Part shown: positions 24,160 to 35,920 of the stretch, piece by piece
How positions within the stretch are numbered: the first letter of the stretch is position 1
Layout: each line of letters opens with the position of its first letter
Source of the DNA: Zymoseptoria tritici IPO323
Lineage: Eukaryota; Ascomycota; Dothideomycetes; Mycosphaerellales; Mycosphaerellaceae
Length of the DNA: 64,000 nucleotides
Direction: 5' to 3'
Assembly (NCBI RefSeq): GCF_000219625.1
Contig: NC_018218.1
Coordinates: 3,534,001-3,598,000 of the forward strand
Notes under the pieces: model-generated
What the model was told of the DNA's origin: nothing
The model's input: the letters and a program-made list of their open reading frames with translations, nothing else
The model's database searches: none
Program-made: the position numbers and the translations under genes

Positions 24160-25878
24160 ATGGGCGACCACCACTCGTGCCCGGGAACGCCGCGGACTGG
24201 CGAGGGCAATCGCGGAAGGTCAGCCATGGCCGAAGCGATGTCAAAGACGCCAATTCGACGAGAATCCTTCGATCGGAGTGGAGGCTTCCCTCGAATGAAC
24301 AACAAAACACCCCGCCGCTTCTCCACAGGCGCCGCGAAAATCCCAATGCCCACACCACAGGTCCTCTTGTCGCAAGCGGCGGCAGAACTGGAGCTGGACG
24401 AAAAACGACGGTCAAGGCGGTCCAGAGACTCGCAGGATTTGAGCGCTACAAAGAGCAAATTTGACATGTACTCGGACACGCCGTCGGATGCGAGGCTGGA
24501 CGCTCTGACGAGTCCGTTCTGCTACTTTCACAAGCGATTTGGAGATGCGGTGGACATTGCAAAAGTGCTGGAGGAGATCAAGGCTGATGATCAGCTATCA
24601 CATTCCCGTCTCATGCAGACGGCGGCTGGTGTGAGAGAGGTGTCAAAACAGTTGCAGCGACGACCTTTACGGAAAGCAGTGAAGAATGTGATGATTGTGA
24701 CAAAGGCTCGGGACAACACATTGGTCACGCTCACAAGAGAGCTGGCAGAATTCCTCCTGGCCACGCCGCGATATGGCAAAGACGTGGGTGTGAATGTGTG
24801 GGTTGATTCCAAGTTGAAGAAGTCGAAGCGATTCGAGCACGACTCCCTCCTGGCTCAAAATGAACGATTCAAGGACATGCTCCACTTCTGGACACCCGAG
24901 ATTTGCTTGGAACGACCAGAGTTGTTTGATCTGGTCATCACTTTGGGAGGCGACGGAACAGTGCTTTTTACATCTTGGTTATTTCAAGGCATCGTGCCAC
25001 CTGTTCTGGCGTTCTCTCTCGGGTCGCTGGGCTTCCTGACCAACTTCGACTTCGAAAAGTACAAGGACGAGCTCAACCGGGTCATGGGAGATCATGGCAT
25101 GCGTGTCAACCTTCGCATGCGATTCACATGTACTGTATACCGGTCTGCAGCGTCGACAGCAACACCTCCATCCGCCATATCCTCGGCCAGTCCTTCGACC
25201 GCAACGAGCGTGTATGGCAACGATTTTGAAGAAGCCAAGATTGAGGGCGAAACACATGAGGTCTTGAATGAGCTGGTTATTGACCGAGGGCCGAGTTCGT
25301 ACATTTCCTCACTGGATTTGTACGCAAACGACAGCCTGCTCACGCGCATATCTGCGGATGGCATCATACTGAGTACACCCACCGGCAGTACGGCATACTC
25401 TCTCAGCGCTGGCGGGAGTCTAGTCCACCCGGACATCCCAGCGATCCTATTGACACCGATTTGTCCTCATACGCTATCCTTCCGACCAATGCTACTGAAC
25501 GACGACATGGCGCTGAAGGTTGCTATACCGTCAACAGGACGTGGCACTGCATTCGTCTCATTTGATGGCAAAGGCCGCATCGAACTCGGACGCGGCGACG
25601 AGGTAGTTGTTCGGGCATCCCAATATCCCTTTCCTTCCGTGATGGGCAAGCCGCTCGAATGGTTCGATAGCATTTCGAGGACTCTCCGCTGGAACACACG
25701 GGCAGCGGAGCAGAAAGGCTGGACTGGCGGTGATGGTCCGGACGGCGCGATGATTGATGATGATGGAGAGGGCAAAGAGCCTGAATACGATATTGATTTC
25801 GAGGGCGACGACGAGGAAGCTGTCAGCGTGAGCGCCAAAGATAGCGGCTATGGGAGCGAGAAACGCTTTGGCAATTGA
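24160..25878 (+). CDS. UTR1: NAD(+)/NADH kinase (Utr1-like)
   Basis: A single exon of 572 residues. The enzyme phosphorylates NAD(H) to NADP(H). The nucleotide motif is LVITLGGDGTVLFTSWLFQG. The second motif is ISADGIILSTPTGSTAYSLSAGGSLVHPDI, and ICPHTLSFRPMLL follows. The catalytic domain spans about residues 160-500. The N-terminal 120 residues are basic and Ser-rich, and the C-terminus is acidic (DDDGEGKEPEYDIDFEGDDEE). No mitochondrial presequence is evident, so this is the cytosolic Utr1/Yef1 class rather than Pos5. Confidence 0.95.
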   Translation: MGDHHSCPGTPRTGEGNRGRSAMAEAMSKTPIRRESFDRSGGFPRMNNKTPRRFSTGAAKIPMPTPQVLLSQAAAELELDEKRRSRRSRDSQDLSATKSKFDMYSDTPSDARLDALTSPFCYFHKRFGDAVDIAKVLEEIKADDQLSHSRLMQTAAGVREVSKQLQRRPLRKAVKNVMIVTKARDNTLVTLTRELAEFLLATPRYGKDVGVNVWVDSKLKKSKRFEHDSLLAQNERFKDMLHFWTPEICLERPELFDLVITLGGDGTVLFTSWLFQGIVPPVLAFSLGSLGFLTNFDFEKYKDELNRVMGDHGMRVNLRMRFTCTVYRSAASTATPPSAISSASPSTATSVYGNDFEEAKIEGETHEVLNELVIDRGPSSYISSLDLYANDSLLTRISADGIILSTPTGSTAYSLSAGGSLVHPDIPAILLTPICPHTLSFRPMLLNDDMALKVAIPSTGRGTAFVSFDGKGRIELGRGDEVVVRASQYPFPSVMGKPLEWFDSISRTLRWNTRAAEQKGWTGGDGPDGAMIDDDGEGKEPEYDIDFEGDDEEAVSVSAKDSGYGSEKRFGN

Positions 25879-27248
25879 CAAGTCGATCTCGCGTTTCTTC
25901 CAATGGGCGCACGCAGCGCTACATCATCATTGGGGAGCGGCAGGAGCACGTACGAATTAGCGAGGGAGTATAGCATGAAGCAGCGTCAAACGTTGTTCTT
26001 CTGTCTTAGGGAAAAGACTACAAGACGATGTCATCTTCACGTGTTACTTTCACATGACAATACATGACGATCCGCCGGTTCAGAGTCAACAGGAGTCGCG
26101 GCAGTCTATCTATTTCGATGCCGTTGAGCAAACCTAGAAGACTCACCGGGCACGCCACGCGTCCGACCCCTTCCAACCCTTCACACTTCTTCTAGAGCCG
26201 CGCGAGAAGAACTCTGCTTTTTTAAGGTTTCGCATCATTTGTCGATTGTCCAACGTCCGGCGTTGGCGATCGATGTCGCGATTTGCGTCTTTTTCATCAA
26301 CGTCGATCAAGAATCCGCTTTTCCATTACAATGGACAGAGATACGGCACTCCGGCGACGCTTGCAACGATCTGCTTCTTGGTGTTTACACTCGACGCGGT
26401 CTGGAATGTCCCACCGTGGTAATCCCAGTTGCGTATCATTCAAGGTTCTTTTTGAGACACCAAGCGGTGGGAAAAGGACCGAACCGGAAAATCGTGGCTT
26501 GCGGCTTCCACCTCACTCGTCAATCACCCCTCGCTATCAATTGCACAATCGCACCAACCAGCAGAAAGTGATCCGCTCAGGAATGCTTGTCTCTGCCGTG
26601 CCTGACGCAAAGCTCTTGGAATCCACAGAACAGAGGTTCGGATGTTCGGATCCCAAGGAGCGATTCACGCTACGCTCTCCTGGTGGGTCGGCCGATAAGT
26701 GCAATGGATCCTTGCAAATTCGGTCGGGGTTACCGCTTCACCTGGCCACTGGTCCTTCCGCCACAGTAGCTGCGTTCAGAAAGGCCCACAGCAGCACGTC
26801 TGGGGCAGCGGTGGTATGTATCACGACTCGTGCTGAGAAACGGTCGTGATGTATTCCTTTCTTTTATCTTCTTGGACGCTCTTCCCGCTCGTGTTTTCTA
26901 TTAACACCCTCGGCCCTATGCTAGTATCAGCTCTAGCAGTGCATTGATTTTTTCCATCGACGAGTCGGCGAATTCACGGGCATCGAGCAACTTCATCTGC
27001 GTATCTGGCCGGTTCTCTGTGCTTGCCATCTGGATTTGTTTCCTTGGCCACGCATCGATATTTCGGAGTAAGAGCTACTCGGTTCTTTGAGTGCAGTACG
27101 GATTCGAGAACGGAACGCCAATGATACATTCCTTTGTCCAATACTCCGATCTGGAAGGTCCACGCTTGCTCGATCAGAACCGCCTTTGTACGGCCTGGCT
27201 GGCGTGAGCATTTCTCGCAACGAATACCTCGTCGAGCAATAGGACGCC
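25879..27248. other. intergenic, 1.4 kb
   Basis: This separates NAD kinase from the Prm10-like gene. It contains one plus-strand frame of 172 codons from ATG 26331 to 26849 (MDRDTALRRRLQRSASWC...), basic and Ser-rich, with no recognisable domain. It is listed here rather than as a gene because nothing supports expression or conservation. The rest is featureless. Confidence 0.35.
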
Positions 27249-30174
27249 ATGAGCACTCCAACAGACTTGACGCCGGCGGAGGAAATCGTCAATCCTTTCG
27301 CCGATCATGTAGTAATGTCAGCATCGCCTAAACATACTCCCGAGTCAAGCGGACCTGGAACAGCGACTGGTACTGGAACTGGTACGCCGGTGAACAAAGC
27401 GGAGAATTCTAGAAAGAAGCGAGTGGGATTTCGAAGTGGCGACGAAACCGATTCTCGAGGCCAGAGCAAACGGACCAGCTGGATCGATACGATGGATCAA
27501 GAATACTCGCCTCTTACCGGCAGTCCAGAGATCAGCGGGAGCAGTACTCCCGCTCGGAACCACACCAGAGATTCTAGCGGCGATCTGCTTCTGACGAACG
27601 AAACAAGATCATACATCCCGGAACTCTCACTGCAACAAACAGAACAGATCCACCGAGCCTTCAGTCTACAAGACTCAAACCTTGAAGTGCCTCGACCCAG
27701 ACCGGCCATGAGGCGTAATGTCCAGCCGACGTCCCAGTTCGAGTTCGAGATTGAGGAAGGACCGGATCAAGATGGTCTACGCGCAGTGCGGCAAAGACGA
27801 GCGCAAGAGGCTTTTGAGCGGGGCAAACGGCTGGAGTCTGATCAAAAAGCTCTGTCAGCGCCGAGTTCGAGACGAAGCTCTCTGGATTCGAGAACGCGAA
27901 GACGAAGCAGTCGTCCGGCGGACTTACAGACCAGCGATATTCCTCTGCAGGACTTTCACGACCGATCTGATGGGTCTGATGATGAGTTGGGCATGCTGCA
28001 GCCACTCCAGCGGCAAAGTAGGTCTTTCAATCACGAGGCATACAAACTCGTGCGAAGACACACCGACGCCCGCGGTGGCCTTGACAAGCCTTTCGAGGCA
28101 GGACTCCATTCCGGCCAGCGTTCCGGAGCTGTGACGCCGACCGAAGAGATGGAATTTATGGAAGACTATGCTCCTCGGCCGCAGCAGTACCGCGGAGGCA
28201 TTCTGGGTTCCCTACTAAAGCTGTACGGGCAACAGCAACGTGGCCCCGGACAGACATCCCCTAGTCTCCAATCGCCTGGACTTCACAAACCGCACTTCAA
28301 AGGCGACTACAGCGCGTTGTCCACACCCCAACACTCGCCTCCCGAGTCCGGCACCTCCACGCCCAACGGTCGCCACTGGTACTCGTACAAGCACTCCAAG
28401 AACAATCAATCCACTTCATCTCTCGCTCAGCTCGTCGGATCGACCACCAGCTTCGGCTCTCCCGCCGTCACCGGTCTCGGCGAACAAGTCACCCAGCGCC
28501 TGAAAGAACGCCAGCAACAGGAAGCCAGCAAGCGCCCTACTCTCGGCAAACGACTCAACAGTGAAGGGAAAGCGGCCATCAACCGCCTCAGCCGCGCTCG
28601 CTTCGATGCCGAGATCCGCATCACGAAACATATTGGCGAGACGATCGCACGGCAGAAGTACTTGACCAAGATCTGCAAGGCGTTGATGCAGTATGGTGCT
28701 CCGACGCATCGATTGGAGGAGTATATGCGTATGAGTGCGAGGGTGCTTGAGACGGATGCGCAATTCTTGTATATTCCTGGAGCGATGATCATGTCGTTTG
28801 AGGATCGGGATACACATACCAGTGAGGTGAAGTTGGTCAAGGTGGCGCAAGGTCTAGACCTGGGTAAGCTGAGGGATGTGCACGAGGTGTATAAGGAAGT
28901 GGTGAGTTGCATCGCAGGATCTGCCATGTAGTTGATCAGTGCTGACAGACATTTCGCAGGTGCACGACCGGCTCGGCGTTGAAGAAGCCATGAGCCGCCT
29001 GAAAGAAATCACCAACCGCAAAGACAAACACAACCGCCTCGCCCGCATCCCCATCTTCGGCCTGGCCGCTGTCTGCGTGGGACCCTTTGCCTTCCAAGCC
29101 CGACTCATCGACCTTCCCATTTCATTCCTCCTCGGCTGCATCTTGGGCATCCTCCAACTCTACGTCGCGCCGTCGTCGGATCTCTATGCTAACGTCTTTG
29201 AGATCGCCGCGACAGTCATCACGTCGTTCCTCGCTCGCGCATTCGGCAGCATTCGAGGTGGAGACCTGTTCTGCTTTTCGGCTCTCGCTCAATCCTCGAT
29301 TGCACTCATCCTTCCTGGCTACACCGTGCTTTGCGCATCCCTTGAGCTGCAATCTCGCTCCATGGTCGCTGGTAGTATCCGAATGGTCTATGCTATCATC
29401 TATTCGCTTTTTCTCGGCTTCGGCATCACCATCGGCACGGCCATCTATGGCATGATAGACTCCAACGCCACCTCAGCCACGACCTGTTCCAAGCCGCTCC
29501 CAGGGTACTGGGGTTTCTTCTTCGTCCCGGGATTCACCATGTGCCTGATCATCATCAATCAAGCCAAGTGGAAGCAAGCGCCGATCATGATGGTCATCTC
29601 CTTCGCCGGCTACGTGGTCAACTACTTCTCCTCACAACGCTTCTCCGGCAACTCACAAGTCGCCAACACCCTCGGCGCGCTCGTTATCGGCGTCATGGCG
29701 AACCTCTACTCTCGTCTCGGCGGCACAGTCGAAAACGTTTGTTTGGATATTTGGGAAGACCGACTTCGTCCGAAGTGGAGGTGTCTCCGGAAACGAATTT
29801 TCGGCCACGAGAGTCGGAAGTTTTCTGGCAAGGCGGCGGAGGAAGGCACCGCAAGTGACAACGAATCCGTCTACGTTCGCCAGACGAGGAGGCTGGGATA
29901 CAGTCTGGCGGCTGCGGCCATGTTGCCTGCAATCTTTGTGCAAGTTCCTTCAGGATTGGCGGTGAATGGCTCGTTGATCACGGGCATCTCGTCCGCGAAC
30001 CAAATCACGGGCAATACAACCGTGATACCCGGCACAGCATCGCAGGACAGCACCGCGTTGACCGTGAGCTATTCGGTGATTCAGGTTGCGATTGGCATTA
30101 CAGTCGGACTATTCTTGAGTGCCATTGTGGTGTATCCCTTTGGAAAGAAGAGGTCGGGATTGTTCAGTTTTTGA
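27249..30174 (+). CDS. PRM10: ThrE/Prm10-family membrane protein (DUF1212)
   Basis: Exons 27249-28901 and 28960-30174 total 955 residues; the 58-base intron is GTGAGT...CGCAG. The first 450 residues are disordered, charged and Ser-rich. The conserved ThrE_2 domain begins near ITKHIGETIARQKYLTKICKALMQYGAP. It continues with GAMIMSFEDRDTHTSEVKLV and then about ten membrane helices in the second exon (GLAAVCVGPFAFQARLIDLP, GFFFVPGFTMCLIIINQAKW, and the final VAIGITVGLFLSAIVVYPFG). The bacterial homologue ThrE exports threonine. Yeast Prm10 is pheromone-regulated with unknown transport activity. Transport is therefore only inferred. Confidence 0.92.
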
Positions 30175-31350
30175 TCAAGAGAAGATCGACAGAAAACGTC
30201 TTGAAGACCATGGTTGAGATGGAGTTTGGAAACTGTGCTGTTAGCGAATTTGAATACCCAGATAGATCGACTCTGTTCGAAGGGCATAATGTTAATACTC
30301 TCAATGAGGATTCGTGACCTTTCATCGCGAGTCGAACGATGACCCAAAAAGGCGGCTTCTGAAACACCTCTCCGCAGCACGATTCAGTTGATACACGGCC
30401 AATGGTCAGTACATGGTGCATGGTGCATCATTCTGTCGTGAGAGGCAACGGCCGTAGACACACCGCACCTTGACGGGTTTGCTGCCATGTCGTAAATGTC
30501 AAGGACTCCCATGTCGACAACCACCGTCAGCCACTCGCAATGGTCACAAGCATGATCTCACGTCGATCATACGAGCCGCGCGTTGTTGCGCCACAGACTT
30601 GACGGCGGTGATCTTCCAACAACGGAGCCGGAGCCGTGACTGCGCCACGAAGCGACGACAAAGGACTGTGGCCGTGCAAGAGGTCGGATCGATCTGCCCT
30701 TGCACAAATCCCTCAGCATGAGTCTCGTTTGGAGAAACGACGTAATCAGCGCCCGAGCCATCCTAGTCGAAAGACGTGATGAGCAGGTTTCACTTGGGTC
30801 TCGGCTGGCCATTGCACCTGCCGCGATTCTCCAGCACGTCAAATGCAGCGACGAGGGAATCCAAGAGCTTGGGTCTCGTACGGCAGAAGCAGTGATGAGT
30901 CTCGCATAGACAAGATATGCCATGCGTCTTGATGGCCAAGCCTCGCACGGCAGCATCACCGCCGAGAGCTGTAAACGTGGCGCCGTGGCTGACGGATGGT
31001 CTGTGGAGATGATTCCCAGGAGCAGGAATAGCCTTGCATGAATTGTAGGGAAGATGTGGTCGTTTGCTGGGAGATGAGCGGAAGGGTGGATGTATTTGCG
31101 TATCCGATCGCGGCTGCAAGAAAAAGTGGCGCTGGATTCCCACGACTTGGCAGAAGAGGCAGGGGTGATACGTCACGCTGGCTGGTGCGTGCATGACTGC
31201 TTCCCTCAGCCGTCATTGTTTAAAGAATCTTGTTGTCGCAACGCTTCTCGTCCTCTTCCTTCTCTCGTTTCGTCTACGACAACAACCGAAAGTCATCTCT
31301 CACAACAGCAACAAATTCCACCAAACCAAACAACCGCAAACACCGCCAAC
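30175..31350. promoter_or_regulatory. PMP3: intergenic and promoter of PMP3
   Basis: This is 1.18 kb. The last 150 bases are rich in CT and CAA words, typical of a strong fungal leader. No exon was found. Confidence 0.35.
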
Positions 31351-31716
31351 ATGCCTTTCACCGGAAGGTAAGCTATCCGTTCATATCCGTTGCCATCTTC
31401 GCGCTCAGCTCCGACCTTGATGGGAGGAGTGAGCGTGAAGCTGACAGCAGACGACAAACACCGCGTGGAAGACAGATGGCTAACGAAACTCAACAGCGAC
31501 ATCATCAAGATCATCTTCGCCATCTTCATTCCCCCAATCGGAGTGTTCCTCGAGCGTGGCTGCGGCGCCGACCTCCTCATCAACATCCTCCTCACCATTC
31601 TGGGTTACATTCCTGGCATCATCCACGCTCTGTATGTTAATCTTCTGAGCTCGGATCACGTATCAGAACCAGAGCGCTAACATTTGTTTCACAGGTACAT
31701 CATCCTCAAGTACTAG
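31351..31716 (+). CDS. PMP3: plasma membrane proteolipid Pmp3
   Basis: Three exons, 31351-31367, 31497-31631 and 31695-31716, give 57 residues. The first exon codes only MPFTG plus two bases, and the last codes YIILKY and the stop. The protein is two membrane helices (IIKIIFAIFIPPIGVFLERG and LLINILLTILGYIPGIIHAL) with the signature PPxGVFLERGC. Pmp3/UPF0057 proteins sit in the plasma membrane and affect membrane potential and salt tolerance. Length matches the family (52-60). The middle exon alone would be missed by length-based gene finding. Confidence 0.95.
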
Positions 31717-32314
31717 ATGCTTCAAACCAGCCACCACCACCACCAACCCTGTTCGATGATACCCTTTCGGCGCTTAGGAAGGATTTCCACATGCTTCACG
31801 ACCACGAACCGATCACGATGAACTCTTTCGACACGCGCTTCTCGAATGGCACCCGCTGCGTTTCGGCGTGAGGATTGCCTGGTAATGCGGCTTTGGACTT
31901 TCGTGAGGAGTGGACAATCTCTACGAAGCATCGAGTTATGGCTTGAGCGTTCTCTTGGATAGCAAGCATATGGCGTTAATGATACTGCGAAATGGTCACT
32001 TTGTTCTTGCCTCGATTCTCGACTCTCATCACATGCTTCGTGTTTATTGACACCTCACCTTACTGCACCCTTCGTGTATGCCCAACGCGTGCTCGTTTCA
32101 ACTTGATCTGCACCGAGGAGAGCGGAGACTTCGGCGCTGTTCGTAAAAACAACCTGCCCCAAGATGCAATGATTTGGTATCGAGACGCCGTCCATTCTCC
32201 AATTGTGACTCTATCTGCCTTGAACGGCCCGCCGATATGTCAGCTTTGATAGTGTTTACCAATTTCCATCTTGAAATCCCATTGATCGTCCTCCCGGCCC
32301 AACCCATCAAGAGC
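31717..32314. other. intergenic, convergent 3' ends
   Basis: This is 598 bases between the ends of PMP3 and spermidine synthase. A CCA-rich tract follows the PMP3 stop. Nothing else is seen. Confidence 0.4.
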
Positions 32315-33316
32315 TCAACGCAACTTCTGCTCCACAAACTTGGGCAGCACAAACGCCGCCTCGTGGATCTTGCTGCTGTAGTACTTGAACAACTTGTCTT
32401 CTTCCTCATCGCTCAATGTACGCTGCGGCTTCTTGACGTTCCTGCTTCCGTCCTTGGAGCATACCATGAATCCGATCTGGCCGGATGGGTAGGTCGGGAT
32501 CGTGGTCCAGCCGTACTCGGCGACTGGAAAGACGGTCTTGACCGACTTCTTCAACTCGGTGATCATGTTGAGATGGAGCCATGGGTTCTCAGCTGGTTGA
32601 ATCGTTAGCTCCCACGTTCGCGCTTTGTAACAACCTCACTCTGCAAGACATACCTTGAGTCGAGATAATGCCACCTTCTCTCAAAGCTCCGTGCAACAAC
32701 TCAAAGTATGGCTTCTGGAACAGACTCTCTGCAGGACCCTCGGGATCCGACGAGTCCGTAATGATCACATCGAACGTATCCTTGTAGTCCTCCAAGAACT
32801 TGAATCCATCACCCACATGCACCTTGACATTGGGGTGCTGAAATCCCACGCTCATGCCCGGGAGGTACTTCTTGCTCAACCTGATAACCGCCTCATCGAT
32901 ATCGCACAGTGTGGCCTCTTCCACGCTCTCGTGCTTGACCACTTCGCGCAGCACACCTCCATCACCACCTCCAATCACGAGCACTTTCTTCGGGTTCGGG
33001 TGCGCGAACATGGCCAGGTGGGTGATCATCTCCTGGTAGGCGAACTCGTCGCGCTCGGTGCATTGGATCACGTTGTCGAGAACGAGGACCATGCCGTGGT
33101 CCGAGGACTCGAAGATCAGGACGTCTTGGTATTGCGACTTTTCGTGGTGAACGACTTGGTTGACTTTGAGAGTCATGGCTTGGCCGGGCCACATGTCGGA
33201 TTGCTCGCGGAACCAGCCATCTGTGAGGAGGAAGGATCATTAGTAGGTCGCTTCGTTTTGACTGAGAACGACAGAAGTGCGATACCCTTGATCGTGGGGT
33301 GAGTGATCTCAGCCAT
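32315..33316 (-). CDS. SPE3: spermidine synthase
   Basis: Exons 33316-33286, 33220-32654 and 32592-32315 give 291 residues. Introns of 65 and 61 bases have GTATCG and GTATGT donors. The enzyme transfers aminopropyl from decarboxylated S-adenosylmethionine to putrescine. [17 protein letters not shown] opens the protein. The ligand motifs are [27 protein letters not shown], and the active-site [20 protein letters not shown]. The C-terminal [13 protein letters not shown] completes the fold. Length equals yeast Spe3 (293). Confidence 0.97.
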
Positions 33317-34046
33317 TGCGAAGTGTGGACGACGGTGTGGGTATGTCGAGTGTGGTTGGAAAGGTGTGGAAGTGCGATTTGAGTGAGAGAGCAAAGGACG
33401 AATGCGAGGCAGAAAGTGTGCTGTTGCACGAAGGAGCATGCAAAGGGAACCTGGAAAGAACCAAAAGTTTTCAAGCGACCCCTCTAACCCTCGTCAGTCT
33501 CACGCCCCGCCATACGAAGTGCAGTGAGCAAGCGATGCAACGCGAGCCCACATATGCTGTTACAGCTTGTGTTTCCTGATCAAGACCGTCTTCTGGTACG
33601 ACTCGGGAGTTCGCATCATGTGATCTCAGGTACCATCTCGGTTCACACGGCGGTGACGGTCTAAGGTAGCGACAGACAAGAACTTCCATGTCGAGAGCCC
33701 GCCGGAGACGACGAATCAATTCTAGAGCTCGGCCTCACGATATTTGTTTCTTGAGGCAGTACCAAGTGTTGATGCTCCTATATTGTCCAACAACAGCATC
33801 TCCCATGTCAAAGACGTCGTCAACAGTAATAAGTGTACTCCCATTACCCAAACCGAACGGGAGTTTTCAAGCAAGATCGGCATGCCGATTGTTCGGTACC
33901 TGACCAAGTTTAGTGTGACGTCGCGACACAGAACAGCTTGCATGTGAACTTGAGAGCTTCCAACAATCATTCGTCGACAAGCTCGCAAATCTCTCGACCT
34001 TCAGCCCGACACGACTGTATATTGCATAGAACATACACAAAGCCCA
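33317..34046. promoter_or_regulatory. divergent promoter of SPE3 and USE1
   Basis: This is 730 bases between two starts pointing apart. No distinct site was recognised. Confidence 0.35.
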
Positions 34047-34901
34047 ATGTCCTCCGCAATTCCCCTCGACCGCCTCCTCTCCCGCCTCGACCAAACCCTC
34101 CTCTCCTCCACCCCGGAGACCGACCACCGACTACAAACCTCCCAATACGAACGCAATCGCGTCGGCGCCAACATCGAACATGCACGCGCCATGCTCCTCA
34201 CACTGGAGAAACAATCAGCCACCATCCGCACACATCCTCAAAAATCACAGATTCAAGCGGATTTACAGGCGAAACGGGATTTGATCAAAAGACTAAATAC
34301 ACGACTACGGGAGTTGAATGATGCGGGAGAGAAAGAGGACGATGATGATAGTGACGACGAGGAGGGCGAGGACATTTTACATTCGTACGCGCCGGCAAGG
34401 AAGGAGTTGAACGATGGGTTGGATTCTGGAGAGCCGCAAGCGTCGCGGGTGGATGAGTCGGCGAAACAGGAATTGCGAGCGAGAAGACCATTGCAAGCGA
34501 GTGACAATTTGACCGCAGCGTCGACGTCGGCACGAGAGCAACTATTCGCGGGAAAGACGGTGGACAATGAGACGAAAGAGACGGAAGTTCTAATGTCACA
34601 TAATCGAACGGAGCAGGAAGCTCTCACCACGGGCCTTCTGGGTCTCGCAAGAGCCCTGAAAGAGAGCTCATTGAACTTCTCGAGTTCTTTGGAGGAGGAG
34701 AAGGCTGTATTGGCGAGGGCGGAGGGAGGATTGGATAAGAGTGCTCAGGGGATGGACGCGGCGGGTCAGAAGATGAGTATGTTGAGGAAGATGAGTGAGG
34801 GACAAGGCTGGTGGGGACGGATCAAGTTATACGCGTTCATCTTTGGGTTGTGGGTGGCGTGTTTTCTGATTGTGTTTGTCGGACCGAAGTTGAGGTTTTG
34901 A
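34047..34901 (+). CDS. USE1: ER SNARE Use1
   Basis: A single exon of 284 residues. Use1 is the Qc-type SNARE that, with Ufe1, Sec20 and Sec22, receives COPI vesicles returning from Golgi to ER. The N-terminal half has a helical region and an acidic linker (EKEDDDDSDDEEGED). The SNARE segment runs from about RTEQEALTTGLLGLARALKE through DKSAQGMDAAGQKMSMLRKM. A C-terminal tail anchor (YAFIFGLWVACFLIVFVGP) follows, with two basic residues after it. The stop is 122 bases from the stop of epsilon-COP on the other strand. Confidence 0.9.
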   Translation: MSSAIPLDRLLSRLDQTLLSSTPETDHRLQTSQYERNRVGANIEHARAMLLTLEKQSATIRTHPQKSQIQADLQAKRDLIKRLNTRLRELNDAGEKEDDDDSDDEEGEDILHSYAPARKELNDGLDSGEPQASRVDESAKQELRARRPLQASDNLTAASTSAREQLFAGKTVDNETKETEVLMSHNRTEQEALTTGLLGLARALKESSLNFSSSLEEEKAVLARAEGGLDKSAQGMDAAGQKMSMLRKMSEGQGWWGRIKLYAFIFGLWVACFLIVFVGPKLRF

Positions 34902-35023
34902 ACATTGAATGAAGATGAATGTGGTTTTGGTCGAGACCATGGTTCACGTTCGTCTATGTGAGGCTTAGTCCTCGCGCTTTTGTCCCTTCCTGGCTCCTCC
35001 GCGCTGTCCAAATGTCATGTGAA

Positions 35024-35920
35024 TCAATCCGCAAACTTGGGCGTATACTTCTGCGTAGCCGCCTGAAACGCTTCCCTCTTCGCCTGCAAATCCACCAACA
35101 TCTCGTGCTCCTTCTCCAAGCTCTCCAACTTCGTCCTCAACTCCTGCGTATCCCTCCCCGCAATCGTGTCCAACACCAGTTTATTCGCAATCGCCGCGCT
35201 GTTCTCCGGCTCGAGCGTCAAGGCCTGGTTCAATGCCGTTTCCGCCTCTTCTACACGACCCATGTGTAGTTCGCTCACCGCCTGAGCCACCAATGATGTC
35301 GCCGCGGCGGAGGAAGGAGCTTGTGCGAGTTCTTCAAACACGTAGAAGGCTTTCTGGTAGTTCTCTCCTCCCTGTCGCATGCCGATCCAGGACTCGGCCA
35401 GGTTGACCAGCAGTGCATCTTGGGCGAAACTCCGCGCGGACTTGGCTTCCTTCAAGGCGAGGTCTGTCCGGTTCTGAGAGAGGTGTATTTGTACGATCAT
35501 CGCGACGGCGTCGAGGGATCCCTGGTGTTTGGAGAGGAGTTGAATCGCTTGCTCTTGTTTCCCCGCGCGGGCGAGGACGGTGCCGCAGAGGAGTTGGACG
35601 GAGAGATTGTCACCGGCGGATTCGGAGAGGGATTCGGCTTCCGTGACGACGGACTCGCTGGGTTTGGAGAGGTAGGTTGCTAATGTCCGCACGGCGGCGA
35701 GGTCGGGATTTTGCTTTGCGGCGGAAGCGGGAATGGCTTTGAGGACTTCGGAATGTTGTCCCAGGGCGAGTTGGGCGCGGTATTGGAGGACTTGGATGGG
35801 GAGTTTATTGCTGTCGGAGAAGGAGGAGGGTTCGTAGTCGGAGAGGACGGATTGGTATTGGCCTTGGACGAATGCCGTGTGGATGTTGACCAGTTCGCCT
35901 TCGGCGCCGAAGGGATCCAT
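35024..35920 (-). CDS. SEC28: coatomer epsilon subunit (epsilon-COP)
   Basis: A single exon of 298 residues from MDPFGAEGELVNIHTAF. The open frame extends upstream, but this ATG matches the family start. Epsilon-COP is an all-helical TPR-like subunit stabilising alpha-COP in the COPI coat. Recognisable parts are YRAQLALGQHSEVLKAIP, LAAVRTLATYLSKPSE, ALLVNLAESWIGMRQGGENY and the conserved C-terminal ELHMGRVEEAETALNQALTL with NPEN-like LEPENSAAIANKLVL. Length agrees with the family (about 295). Confidence 0.95.
   Translation of the reverse strand: MDPFGAEGELVNIHTAFVQGQYQSVLSDYEPSSFSDSNKLPIQVLQYRAQLALGQHSEVLKAIPASAAKQNPDLAAVRTLATYLSKPSESVVTEAESLSESAGDNLSVQLLCGTVLARAGKQEQAIQLLSKHQGSLDAVAMIVQIHLSQNRTDLALKEAKSARSFAQDALLVNLAESWIGMRQGGENYQKAFYVFEELAQAPSSAAATSLVAQAVSELHMGRVEEAETALNQALTLEPENSAAIANKLVLDTIAGRDTQELRTKLESLEKEHEMLVDLQAKREAFQAATQKYTPKFAD

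Noticed and set aside
26331..26849. 172-codon plus-strand frame between NAD kinase and the Prm10-like gene
   Set aside because: It is basic and Ser-rich with no domain and no splice or leader signal; chance open frames of this size occur in GC-rich fungal DNA. Mentioned only under the intergenic entry.
41..33316. Polyamine pathway cluster (transporter plus spermidine synthase)
   Set aside because: The genes are more than 30 kb apart with unrelated genes between, and the transporter's substrate is unknown.
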